From Bacteroidales bacterium (GTDB lineage: Bacteria; Bacteroidota; Bacteroidia; Bacteroidales; UBA12077), in contig DMBU01000093.1 of assembly GCA_003446015.1 (NCBI GenBank), forward strand, positions 1 to 64,000: 64,000 bases of DNA, read 5' to 3'. The position numbers were made by a program, and so were the translations under genes. The first letter of the stretch is position 1. Each line of letters starts with the position of its first letter. Shown here one piece after another: positions 44,421 to 52,552 of the stretch. Below the pieces are notes generated by a model, which saw only the letters and a program-made list of their open reading frames with translations, was not told where the DNA came from and did no database searches.

Positions 44421-45398
44421 ATGGTAAAATTCTTAATCATACAAACTGCATTTATTGGCGATGTTATTTTAGCCACTCCAATTATTGAAAAATTGCAGCA
44501 TTTCTATCCCGATTCTCAAATCGATTTTTTATTGCGAAAAGGAAATGAAAATCTGTTAAAGAATCATCCACATCTTTCGAATATTCTTATTTGGGATAAG
44601 AAGAACAAAAAAAACAAAAATCTTTTTCGCCTAATTAAACAAATCCGAAGTAAAAAATACGATTACGTTATTAACCTTCAAAGATTCACTTCAACCGGAT
44701 TAATAACTGCATTTTCAGGAGGAAAAATAAAAGTTGGCTTTAATAAAAATCCTTTTTCTTTTCTATTTACAAGAAGGATTAAGCACGAAATAGGAAATGG
44801 GAAACACGAAGTTGAACGAAATATTGAATTAATTTCAGAAATAACTGATAACAGCATATTTAATCCTAAGTTGTATCCAACAGATGAAGACTATCAAATA
44901 GTTTCTCAGTATAAAATGAGACCATATATATGCATGGCTCCAACATCAGTCTGGTTTACAAAACAGTTTCCTGCCAATAAGTGGGTTGATTTAATAAATA
45001 AAACAGATAAAAAATTCCATATTTATTTAATTGGAGGACCTGACGATAAAGTTGCATGTGATGAAATTATTTTGGGAAGCTCTAACACTAATCTTACAAA
45101 TTTGTGTGGTAAATTGAGCTTTTTACAAACATCTGCTTTAATGGTAAATGCTACCATGAACTATGTGAATGATTCGGCTCCAATGCATATGGCTTCGGCA
45201 ATGAATGCCCCAACCACAGCCATTTATTGCTCAACAATCCCTGATTTTGGATTTGGACCATTATCCAAACAAGCAAAAATTGTAGAAACAGAGGAAAAAC
45301 TATCGTGCCGCCCTTGTGGTTTACACGGTTTTAAAAAATGCCCTGAGGGACATTTCAATTGTGCTAATACGATCCATACAAATCAACTTTTATTTTAA
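44421..45398 (+). CDS. Glycosyltransferase family 9, heptosyltransferase-like
   Basis: A 325-residue cytoplasmic/peripheral enzyme that probably transfers a heptose or other sugar to the LPS core. GT-B fold features: QTAFIGDVILATPIIEKL at the N-terminus, APTSVWFTKQFP (about 175), and the nucleotide-sugar-binding NDSAPMHMASAMNAPTTAIYCST (about 250-275). A Cys-rich end (SCRPCGLHGFKKCPEGHFNC) is typical of Bacteroidetes members. Lies between dapD and a GT2 gene with three-base gaps. Acceptor and donor cannot be read from the sequence. Confidence 0.9.
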   Translation: MVKFLIIQTAFIGDVILATPIIEKLQHFYPDSQIDFLLRKGNENLLKNHPHLSNILIWDKKNKKNKNLFRLIKQIRSKKYDYVINLQRFTSTGLITAFSGGKIKVGFNKNPFSFLFTRRIKHEIGNGKHEVERNIELISEITDNSIFNPKLYPTDEDYQIVSQYKMRPYICMAPTSVWFTKQFPANKWVDLINKTDKKFHIYLIGGPDDKVACDEIILGSSNTNLTNLCGKLSFLQTSALMVNATMNYVNDSAPMHMASAMNAPTTAIYCSTIPDFGFGPLSKQAKIVETEEKLSCRPCGLHGFKKCPEGHFNCANTIHTNQLLF

Positions 45399-45401
45399 GA
45401 G

Positions 45402-46157
45402 ATGAGAAAAATATCAGCAACAATTATTACGTATAACGAAGAAAAAAATATTGAAAGATGTTTGAAATCTTTGCAGGGAATTGCTGATGAAATTATTGTT
45501 GTTGATTCTTTTTCGAACGACAATACCATAAATATTTGTGAAAAATACAATGTGAAAATTTTTCAGAATCCTTTTGAGGGTTATAGTGCTCAAAAAAGAT
45601 TCGCAATCAGCAAATCTTCTTTTGACTTTATTTTATCTCTTGACGCAGACGAAGCTCTTTCTGAAGAACTTAAAAACTCAATTTTAGATTTTAAAAAGAA
45701 TAACGAGTTTGATGCTTATCAATGTAACCGGATAACAAATTTTTGTGGTAGTTGGATTAAACACGGAGGATGGTATCCCGACAAACAATTGAGATTATGG
45801 AACAAGCAATCCGGAGATTGGAATAATAGCAAAATACACGAAAAAGTTGAGTTAAATACCAATGTCAAACCAGGTCAATTAAAGGGAGATCTCTTACATT
45901 ACTCTTACTATACTATTGAAGAATACATTACACAACTAAATAAATTTTCGAATTTAAAAGCAGATGAACTAATCCGAAAAGGCAAAAAAGCGAATGTCTT
46001 TTTACTGTTATTTAAACCTTTTATTAAATTCGTGATCAATTATTTTCTGAAGCTGGGATTTTTAGATGGATATTACGGTTTTGTACTGGGAGTTAGTTCA
46101 GCATATGCTACATTTATAACGTATGTAAAACTCAATTACAAATTAAAAAATAAATAA
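45402..46157 (+). CDS. Glycosyltransferase family 2, WaaE/KdtX-like
   Basis: A 251-residue enzyme. The GT-A start is ATIITYNEEKNIERCLKSL, the metal-binding DxD is in LSLDADEAL (about 84), and the acceptor region includes RLWNKQSGDWNNSKIHEKVEL. These resemble WaaE-like core glucosyltransferases. A hydrophobic C-terminal stretch (about 195-245) suggests membrane association. It is the third gene after dapD and the family 9 enzyme, so LPS core assembly is a reasonable inference. Ends 10 bases from a convergent GT2 gene. Confidence 0.88.
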   Translation: MRKISATIITYNEEKNIERCLKSLQGIADEIIVVDSFSNDNTINICEKYNVKIFQNPFEGYSAQKRFAISKSSFDFILSLDADEALSEELKNSILDFKKNNEFDAYQCNRITNFCGSWIKHGGWYPDKQLRLWNKQSGDWNNSKIHEKVELNTNVKPGQLKGDLLHYSYYTIEEYITQLNKFSNLKADELIRKGKKANVFLLLFKPFIKFVINYFLKLGFLDGYYGFVLGVSSAYATFITYVKLNYKLKNK

Positions 46158-46167
46158 TCAACCCGGC

Positions 46168-47052
46168 CTAAAAACTTTTGTAGATTCGTTTCAGTTTATT
46201 CTTTAATTTAAGTTTCGAATTTAATTCAACTTCACTCAACGCACCGTTAAACTTATCACCTCTTTTCAAGAATAAGGACATAAACGTTTTGGATGTCATT
46301 CCCCATTTATGAAGAAACATTTCACTTCCAACATTCTTTTTTATTCTTTTTGTAGATTTTGATCCAAAATGATAAACTCTGCTTTTACCAAGTCCTTTAT
46401 AATATCTAACTCCTGCATTCCAGCATTTTTTTGCCAGATCAGGATCTGAATACATACCCGGTGAAAATTCGACACTCATTCCTCCGACCAAATCCCATAA
46501 ATCAATATGCATAATATTGGGAGGCCAGGTACTTCCATGCCAATCTTCTTTTTGTAAGTCTTTGAATTCCCTTAAAAGTTCTGTTTCTTTAAAATTTTCG
46601 ATGCAATCTCCATAATCTTTAACAATAACACAAGGGTTTGAAGTGTCTGTGGGTTCGATCATTGTACTTGATAACATGAAGTTTTTATGTCCAATTTTTT
46701 CAATTTCCAAACTCATTTCAAGATCCCAATCGGGAAGTAAATACATATCATCATTGGCATAAACAATATATTCAGTTTTAATTAACGATCTGCAAATATT
46801 TAATCCATAACAAATACCAATATTTTCTTTTGAATAAACGTAATCAATATTTTGTTGACTCTTAACCCAATCAACAGTTCCATCAATGCCTTCATTAATG
46901 AGTAATATGATCTGATGATTAAAATGAGAGTTTTTGTAAATGCTATTTAAAATAAGTTTAAGATACTCAAGGTTGTTCCATGTAGGAATAACAATTGAAA
47001 ATTTTAAATCGGGGTTTTTAACCCGGCTTACTTTCTCTATTTTATCAAGCAT
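46168..47052 (-). CDS. Glycosyltransferase family 2 protein
   Basis: A 294-residue GT-A enzyme on the opposite strand to the dapD cluster. Motifs: SIVIPTWNNLEYLKLILNS (about 20-38), DxD region YANDDMYLLPDWD (about 98-110), and a later GMSVEFSPGMYSDPDLAKKCWNAG (about 190). It has no membrane segment. Donor and acceptor are unknown; rhamnosyl- or other polysaccharide transferases are alternatives. Placed against the envelope-sugar genes, it may share that pathway, but it has its own promoter. Confidence 0.85.
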   Translation of the reverse strand: MLDKIEKVSRVKNPDLKFSIVIPTWNNLEYLKLILNSIYKNSHFNHQIILLINEGIDGTVDWVKSQQNIDYVYSKENIGICYGLNICRSLIKTEYIVYANDDMYLLPDWDLEMSLEIEKIGHKNFMLSSTMIEPTDTSNPCVIVKDYGDCIENFKETELLREFKDLQKEDWHGSTWPPNIMHIDLWDLVGGMSVEFSPGMYSDPDLAKKCWNAGVRYYKGLGKSRVYHFGSKSTKRIKKNVGSEMFLHKWGMTSKTFMSLFLKRGDKFNGALSEVELNSKLKLKNKLKRIYKSF

Positions 47053-47188
47053 AATATTTTATGATTTTATTCTCCGAAAATACACATTCTTTATTTTATA
47101 TTGATTTGTTATTAAAATATTTTACGTAAAAAAAGTACCTTGCACTTATCATTTTGAAAGCTCAAACGCTAAACTTAAATCTTGTAAT

Positions 47189-47752
47189 ATGCAGAATGAC
47201 ATAACAAAAGCACTTGAAGTTCTAAAAAAAGGAGGAGTTATTCTTTACCCAACCGATACTATTTGGGGTCTTGGATGCGATGCAACGAATCCGAAAGCTG
47301 TTGAACGAATTTATCAGATTAAACAAAGAAGTGATCAAAAAAGCATGCTGGTCCTGTTAGATAACCCGAATAAAATACCTTCATATATAAATGAAATACC
47401 AGAAATTGCATGGGATTTAATTGAGCTAACAGATAAACCCCTGACCATAATATATGCAGGAGCAAAAAATTTGGCTTCCAATCTTATTGCCGAAGATGGA
47501 AGTGTCGGAATCAGAATATCTGAAGATCCTTTTAATCAGAAACTAATCCAAAAATTCCAAAAACCACTGGTATCAACATCAGCAAATAAAAGTGGAGAAA
47601 GATCGCCTTCGAACTTTTCAGAAATTTCCCTGAAAATTATTGAGTCAGTTGATTATGTTGTGCAATGGAGACAGGATGATTATTCCCCTTCACAACCTTC
47701 AAGTATATTAAAACTTGGAATTAATGGAGAAATTGAAATAATACGAAAATAA
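47189..47752 (+). CDS. Sua5/YciO/YrdC family protein, probable threonylcarbamoyl-AMP synthase
   Basis: A 187-residue protein of the YrdC fold. The N-terminus ALEVLKKGGVILYPTDTIWGLGCDA and the KQRSDQKSMLVLL and GSVGIRI segments (about 108-114) fit the family, which makes threonylcarbamoyl-AMP for tRNA t6A37. Length agrees with the short TsaC form rather than Sua5. YciO, a related protein of unclear role, is an alternative. It stands alone and is followed by a palindromic element that may end its transcript. Confidence 0.88.
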   Translation: MQNDITKALEVLKKGGVILYPTDTIWGLGCDATNPKAVERIYQIKQRSDQKSMLVLLDNPNKIPSYINEIPEIAWDLIELTDKPLTIIYAGAKNLASNLIAEDGSVGIRISEDPFNQKLIQKFQKPLVSTSANKSGERSPSNFSEISLKIIESVDYVVQWRQDDYSPSQPSSILKLGINGEIEIIRK

Positions 47753-47758
47753 AAAAAC

Positions 47759-47886
47759 AATGAAGCTGCCCAAAAAAAATTTTTTCTCGCAAAGTTGCAA
47801 AGAAATGATTAACAGAATGTCGTTTCTTTTCGGCTTAGCGACTTAGCGAGAGCTTTTCTTAATTTGACTTTTTGGACAACTTCATT
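47759..47886. repeat. 128-base imperfect palindrome with terminal inverted repeats
   Basis: Ends AATGAAGCTGCCCAAAAA (47759-47776) and TTTTTGGACAACTTCATT (47869-47886) are inverted repeats matching at 16 of 18 positions. Inner arms CTCGCAAAGTTGCAAAG (47786-47802) and CTTAGCGACTTAGCGAG (47834-47850) pair at 14 of 17. It carries the word CGCAAAG, as does the element at 61697. It may be a small non-autonomous mobile element or REP-like sequence. Confidence 0.75.
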
Positions 47887-47900
47887 CATATCAAACAATA

Positions 47901-48629
47901 TTAATCGTTACTTTTAATTTTTCCACTACCCGTAATGTTTGCGTCAATTAATGGATTTCCTTTGTAATAAATTCTTCCGCTTCCTGTAATATTAGCATCT
48001 AATTCTTTTGAAACTGCTGTTTGAATTGAGCCAGAACCAGTAATTGAGAGATCTCCTTCTTCAAACTCAATATCAGTAGATTCAAAATCCCCGGAGCCGG
48101 TAACAGTAACTTCAATTTCATTGGCTTTTGATTTTCCATGAATTCTTACATCTCCCGATCCGGTAATCATTGCATATACATCTTTTACATATAAATCATC
48201 AATCATAACTGAACCACTCCCTGAAACTACAAAAGATAATTTATCCGATTTTATGGCAGATTTTGCAATAATATCTCCCGAACCAGCCACATCAAGTTTT
48301 TTAATGTCTTTAACAGTTATATAAATGTTAATACTTCCAACTCCTTTGTAATTATACCACTTTTCAAACTGAATATTTAAATTCGTTCCATGAACTTCGG
48401 TCTCAATTTTTTCTAACAAATCTTCATCAGCTTCAATGATAACTTCATTCTTCGAACCTTGAGTTAAATACAAATTAGCAGGAATAGCTAAGCTAATTTC
48501 ATCAAATTCTCCGAGGTTTCTTGTCTCTTTTTTATCTTCAAATAAAAATGCACCGTTGGCATTATTTAAAAGAATTCCTAAAAGGAAAAATACAGTAACT
48601 GAAATTGTTCTAAATTGCTTTGTTTTCAT
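47901..48629 (-). CDS. GIN domain-containing exported protein (DUF2807)
   Basis: A 242-residue protein with a signal peptide (residues 1-28, LGILLNNANGAF). The body is a putative autotransporter-adhesin-like head GIN domain, DUF2807. At least seven beta turns contain GSG in a repeat of about 20 residues (VAGSGDI, VSGSGSV, ITGSGDV, VTGSGDF, ITGSGSI, ITGSGRI, ITGSGKI). This forms a right-handed beta helix. Such proteins are common in Bacteroidetes; binding rather than catalysis is likely. Monocistronic as far as can be seen. Confidence 0.85.
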   Translation of the reverse strand: MKTKQFRTISVTVFFLLGILLNNANGAFLFEDKKETRNLGEFDEISLAIPANLYLTQGSKNEVIIEADEDLLEKIETEVHGTNLNIQFEKWYNYKGVGSINIYITVKDIKKLDVAGSGDIIAKSAIKSDKLSFVVSGSGSVMIDDLYVKDVYAMITGSGDVRIHGKSKANEIEVTVTGSGDFESTDIEFEEGDLSITGSGSIQTAVSKELDANITGSGRIYYKGNPLIDANITGSGKIKSND

Positions 48630-48753
48630 AATGTCAGATTTTTATTTTGTTTTGATAAAAGACGACTAAAAATTATATATGCTGCAATATTTTTAATATT
48701 TTTGAGCTAGCTGATTAATGCATTTTTTGAAACTTAAATTGCTCTGAAAATAA

Positions 48754-50643
48754 ATGATTCGGTTTCCTAAATCATATACTCCAAGATGGATCGTTTTTCT
48801 TATTGATCTGTCAATTTGTGCTATTTCTATTTCTTCTGCTTTTTTATTACGTTTTAATTTTGTTATTCCTCCGGAGTACTATGAAAGTTTAAGTTTTATT
48901 ATCCCTTATGTTTTATTTTTCAGATCAATTACTTTTCTGATTTTTAAAACTTATGCTGGTATAATCAGATACTCAGGAGCAAAAGATACTGAAAGAATTT
49001 TTATAGTAACCATTACCGGAAGTGTTGTTTTTATTGTAATAAATGTTATCAATTATTTCTTTATCAATGGGGCATTTATAATTCCTTTTTCAATCATTGT
49101 AATTGATTTTCTTTTAACTGTTTTTTTAATGGCCTCTTTCAGGCTTGCAACAAAAATAATTTATCAGGAATTATATAATCCGAGCAAAGAAAAAACAGAC
49201 ATTATAATTTATGGTGCGGAACAATTTGGAGTAATTACAAAACGAACACTTGACCGAGATGCTGAAAGCAAACACAAGGTACTTGCTTTTGTTGATATTG
49301 AAATCTCCAACATTGGAAAAACCCTTGAAGGTGTTACCATTTACCATCCTGATTATCTGGAAAGCTTATTAGAAAAAAATACAGTTGAAAAGCTAATTAT
49401 TGCTAAAGAAAATATTGGCCCTGAAGAAAAGCAAGCTATTATTGAAAAATGTTTACAATATGACATTCGTGTTCTTTCTGTCCCTGATATTAATACTTGG
49501 ATTAATGGGGAATTAAGTTTCAATCAAATTAAAGAGATTAAAATTGAAGATCTACTTGAAAGACCTCCAATTGTTTTGGATATTAACAAGATTAAGAAAA
49601 AACTTCTAAACAAAAGTATATTAGTTACAGGTGCCGCAGGTTCAATTGGAAGTGAAATTGTACGACAATTAATAAGTTTTAATCCCAAAAAAATAATTCT
49701 TTTTGATCAGGCTGAATCACCCCTGTATGATATGGAGCTTGATCTTCAGGAAAAGTTTAATTTTTACAACTTTGAGATTGTAATCGGAAACATTGCTGAT
49801 GAATATAGAGTTAGAAGGCTCTTCAAAGAATTTAAACCTACGTTCGTTTATCATGCTGCTGCCTATAAGCATGTTCCAATGATGGAAAATAACCCAACCG
49901 AAGCACTAAGAACAAATATTCTTGGAACCAAGATTATAGCAGATATTTCAAACGAGTTTAATGTTGAGCAATTTGTAATGGTTTCAACTGATAAAGCAGT
50001 GAACCCTACAAATGTTATGGGTGCATCGAAAAGAATTGCCGAGATTTATATTCAAGCTTTTAATCAGGTTAGCAAAACCAATTTTATTACTACTCGTTTT
50101 GGTAATGTATTAGGCTCAAATGGATCTGTAATATTGAGATTCAAGAAACAAATTGATAAAGGAGGACCCGTTACAGTTACCCACCCCGAAGTTACTCGTT
50201 ATTTTATGACCATTCCGGAAGCTTGCCAGTTAGTTCTGGAAGCTGGAGCCATTAGTGATGGTGGAGAAATATTCATTTTCGACATGGGGAAATCTGTAAA
50301 GATTATCGATCTGGCCAAAAAAATGATTAAGCTTTCAGGATTAAACATTGGCAAAGACATTCAGATAAAATTTACTGGACTAAGACCTGGCGAAAAATTA
50401 TATGAAGAATTGCTAAACGACCTTGAGAATACCATTCCTACACACCATTCAAAAATAATGATCGCTCAGGTTAGGCATTATGACTTTGAACAAGTACAGT
50501 TAAAGTTTAAAGAACTTATCAAACTTCAAAAAGATCATAATAACTTTGATATTGTAAGGAAAATGAAAGAGATTGTTCCTGAATTCAAAAGCCAAAATTC
50601 TGCGTATGAAGAGCTAGATATTGAATTGCAAAATCATGAGTGA
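48754..50643 (+). CDS. Membrane nucleoside-diphosphate-sugar 4,6-dehydratase, WbpM/CapD type
   Basis: A 629-residue inner-membrane enzyme. Four to five helices occupy residues 1-140. A first Rossmann-like region (about 145-280) has the DIIIYGAEQFGVITKRTL start. The catalytic Rossmann domain (about 285-600) begins with VTGAAGSIGSEIV. Catalytic residues fit UDP-GlcNAc 4,6-dehydratases: STDKAVNP and the MxxxK form in NVMGASKR instead of YxxxK. It provides precursors for capsular or O-antigen sugars. The thioesterase gene overlaps its end (ATGAGTGA). It is separate from the dapD cluster. Confidence 0.92.
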   Translation: MIRFPKSYTPRWIVFLIDLSICAISISSAFLLRFNFVIPPEYYESLSFIIPYVLFFRSITFLIFKTYAGIIRYSGAKDTERIFIVTITGSVVFIVINVINYFFINGAFIIPFSIIVIDFLLTVFLMASFRLATKIIYQELYNPSKEKTDIIIYGAEQFGVITKRTLDRDAESKHKVLAFVDIEISNIGKTLEGVTIYHPDYLESLLEKNTVEKLIIAKENIGPEEKQAIIEKCLQYDIRVLSVPDINTWINGELSFNQIKEIKIEDLLERPPIVLDINKIKKKLLNKSILVTGAAGSIGSEIVRQLISFNPKKIILFDQAESPLYDMELDLQEKFNFYNFEIVIGNIADEYRVRRLFKEFKPTFVYHAAAYKHVPMMENNPTEALRTNILGTKIIADISNEFNVEQFVMVSTDKAVNPTNVMGASKRIAEIYIQAFNQVSKTNFITTRFGNVLGSNGSVILRFKKQIDKGGPVTVTHPEVTRYFMTIPEACQLVLEAGAISDGGEIFIFDMGKSVKIIDLAKKMIKLSGLNIGKDIQIKFTGLRPGEKLYEELLNDLENTIPTHHSKIMIAQVRHYDFEQVQLKFKELIKLQKDHNNFDIVRKMKEIVPEFKSQNSAYEELDIELQNHE

Positions 50644-51070
50644 TAAAGAATCTTTGTACTTTCATACAACCCCAATCCAGATTCGATTTAATGATATTGA
50701 TATCATGGCTCATGTCAACAATTCTGTTTATCAGAATTATTTTGACCTGGCTCGTTTGAATTATTTTGAACAAGTATTTGATCAAAAAATGAATTGGAAC
50801 GTAAATGCGTTGGTTCTTGCAAAAATCACGATCGAATACCTAAATCCAATATTCCTGGATGAAGAAATTGTTGTTCTATCAAAGGTTTATAGTTTAGGGA
50901 ATAAGAGCCTTACTATGAAACAGGAAATTATGTGTGTTTCAACCAGTGAGATAAAAGCTAAAAACGAAGCCGTTTTAGTTGCTTTTGGAACAAAAGAAAA
51001 TGGGGCCATTTTGTTGCCGGATGACTGGCGAAGTAAAATTATAAAGTTCGAGAAAGATATTTCGTTCTAA
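50636..51070 (+). CDS. Acyl-CoA thioesterase, hot-dog fold
   Basis: A 144-residue cytoplasmic protein of the 4-hydroxybenzoyl-CoA thioesterase class. The early motif IRFNDIDIMAHVNNSVYQNYFDLARL (about 14-39) holds the usual catalytic Asp region, followed by a hot-dog sheet (ITIEYLNPIFLDEEIVVLSKVY). The start at 50636 overlaps the stop of the sugar dehydratase gene; an upstream ATG at 50621 is in frame but deeper in that gene. Substrate unknown. Overlaps the convergent rimM by four bases. Confidence 0.85.
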   Translation: MSDKESLYFHTTPIQIRFNDIDIMAHVNNSVYQNYFDLARLNYFEQVFDQKMNWNVNALVLAKITIEYLNPIFLDEEIVVLSKVYSLGNKSLTMKQEIMCVSTSEIKAKNEAVLVAFGTKENGAILLPDDWRSKIIKFEKDISF

Positions 51071-51588
51071 TCCAATTCAAATAATCCGTCGGCAATATTG
51101 AGCTGAATTTCCTTTAAATCATCATCAACCTCTATAATTAATTCATCTTTTGCAGGAATCAGGAATTCTCCTGAATCAGTCTTCACATTCAAGAGTGGAT
51201 TTTCAGAAATATCAATAAACTCAATCACTTTACCTATATATTTCTTGTTTTGGTCTATGATACTATACCCTAATATATCAAGGTTTTCATCTGTATTGAT
51301 TTGTAAAGATTTTACTTCTGAAAAAGGAATATAAAACTCAGAGCCTACAAATTCAGATGCTTTTTCTTCTTCATCAAGTCCTTCAAGTTTGACAATAGCA
51401 GTGGTTGATGATTTTATTTTAATTTCTTCAATAAAAAAAGGAACCAATTTATTATCTATATCGATAAAAATTGATTCCAATTTTTGAATTCCTTCAGAAT
51501 AATCATTATTAAATTTCAGAATAATCTCACCTTTAAGCCCAGTTGTTTTTAAAAGTGATCCCAACAAATAATGATCATCTTTTTTCAT
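51067..51588 (-). CDS. rimM: Ribosome maturation factor RimM
   Basis: A 173-residue factor for 30S head maturation. The N-terminal beta-barrel starts YLLGSLLKTTGLKGEIILKF (about 6-25) and a PRC-barrel follows from about 95 (LDILGYSIIDQNKKYIGKVI, LIPAKDELI). The frame is open upstream, but those 30 residues overlap rpsP coding in another frame, so 51588 is the better start, 13 bases after the rpsP stop. The rpsP-rimM order is conserved in bacteria. The 3' end overlaps the thioesterase gene by four bases. Confidence 0.92.
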   Translation of the reverse strand: MKKDDHYLLGSLLKTTGLKGEIILKFNNDYSEGIQKLESIFIDIDNKLVPFFIEEIKIKSSTTAIVKLEGLDEEEKASEFVGSEFYIPFSEVKSLQINTDENLDILGYSIIDQNKKYIGKVIEFIDISENPLLNVKTDSGEFLIPAKDELIIEVDDDLKEIQLNIADGLFELD

Positions 51589-51601
51589 GCATGAAAATAT
51601 T

Positions 51602-52237
51602 TTAAGCTTCTGGTGCTTTCTCAGTATTTTCTGCTTCAGGAGCTGTTTCTTCAGTAGCTTTAGCTGTTTCTTCAACAACTTCAGTAGCTTCTTCAGATTT
51701 TACCTCTTCTGTTTCTTCAACAGCTTCAGTTGCTTCCTCTGTTTGTGGCGCGTTAGCTTTTGCTTCTTTGGCAGCAGCTTCGGCATTCTTTTTAGCTAAT
51801 TCTTCAGCTCTTGCTTCACGTACCTTTGTTTCAGCATCAAGACGATTTTTCAAATCGGCATCTTCACCTTTTCTTAAAGAATCTTTTTTAGCTTGAATTT
51901 TGCTTTCTTTCTCCTTCAGCCAAGCTTGGAATTTCTCCTCAACTTGTTCTTCAGTTAATGCACCTTTTTTTACTCCTTCAAGTAAGTGCTTTTTCATCAT
52001 AACACCTTTGTACGACAATATAGCTCTACAAGTGTCTGTAGGTTGAGCGCCTTTTTGTAGCCAATCTAATGCTTTATCGAAATCTAATTCGATCGTAGCA
52101 GGATTTGTAACAGGATTGTACTTTCCTATGCTTTCAATGAATCTACCATCTCGTGGCGCTCTGCTATCTGCGATTACAATGTGATAAAACGGAGCTTTTT
52201 TTCTCCCTCTTCTTGTTAATCGAATTTTTACAGGCAT
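51602..52237 (-). CDS. rpsP: 30S ribosomal protein S16 with long acidic C-terminal extension
   Basis: A 211-residue protein, whereas most S16 proteins have about 80-90. The N-terminal 85 residues are canonical S16 (MPVKIRLTRRGRKKAPFYHIVIADSRAPRDGRFIE, TDTCRAILS). The extension (about 90-211) has a charged helical part (EEKFQAWLKEKESKIQAKKDSLRKG) and ends in Glu/Ala/Thr-rich repeats (TEEATEAVEETEEVKSEE). Long S16 tails are typical of Bacteroidetes. The tail may be disordered and extra-ribosomal. It is co-transcribed with rimM. Its leader holds a palindrome almost identical to the one before rplU. Confidence 0.95.
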   Translation of the reverse strand: MPVKIRLTRRGRKKAPFYHIVIADSRAPRDGRFIESIGKYNPVTNPATIELDFDKALDWLQKGAQPTDTCRAILSYKGVMMKKHLLEGVKKGALTEEQVEEKFQAWLKEKESKIQAKKDSLRKGEDADLKNRLDAETKVREARAEELAKKNAEAAAKEAKANAPQTEEATEAVEETEEVKSEEATEVVEETAKATEETAPEAENTEKAPEA

Positions 52238-52254
52238 GCTCTTTTGTTTTTAAA

Positions 52255-52274
52255 CCTGTCTGCCGACAGGCAAG
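52255..52274 (-). repeat. 20-base palindromic element in the rpsP leader
   Basis: CTTGCCTGTCGGCAGACAGG on the minus strand; CCTGTC and GACAGG pair with loop GGCA. It ends 17 bases before the rpsP ATG, mirroring the element before rplU (18 bases). Read in inverse orientation it matches that one at 18 of 20 positions, against 16 of 20 in the same orientation. Confidence 0.8.
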
Positions 52275-52309
52275 ATTAATACTTAAACCTACTTTTTTAA
52301 ATAGTGCGG

Positions 52310-52317
52310 CAAAGATA
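52310..52317 (-). promoter_or_regulatory. -7 promoter box for rpsP-rimM
   Basis: TATCTTTG on the minus strand fits TAnnTTTG and would start transcription about 65 bases before the ATG. The -33 position has only GTTTTA. Confidence 0.5.
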
Positions 52318-52552
52318 CAATAATATTTAATTTATAAAACATTTTTTAAGTCTATTTAAATGATCTATTTCAGCATGTTAATAATTTTAAATCTATTAGG
52401 TTAAACAATCAGTTATTTTACAGGTTTTATTCATAAAATTTTATTACTAATTATTAACATGACCTAATTATTCGAACTGGTTTTCTTAATTTTAAAAACT
52501 GAATTCTGTTTACTAATCTGATTTATAACACCATAAAAACCAAACAATTAAA

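Larger units (their letters stand above)
52238..52552. other. 315-base intergenic region between rpsP and dnaE
   Basis: Holds the rpsP leader with its palindrome (52255-52274) and the rpsP -7 box (52310-52317). From about 52340 to the dnaE ATG it is AT-rich with no clear gene, hairpin or promoter of the consensus type. Confidence 0.55.

Noticed and set aside
47759..47886. CRISPR-like array
   Set aside because: The repeats are inverted, not direct, there are no regular spacers, and no cas genes are in the window.
51589..51678. Upstream rimM start adding 30 Lys/Leu-rich residues
   Set aside because: These codons overlap rpsP in another frame, and the repeats simply mirror the Glu/Ala repeats of the S16 tail.
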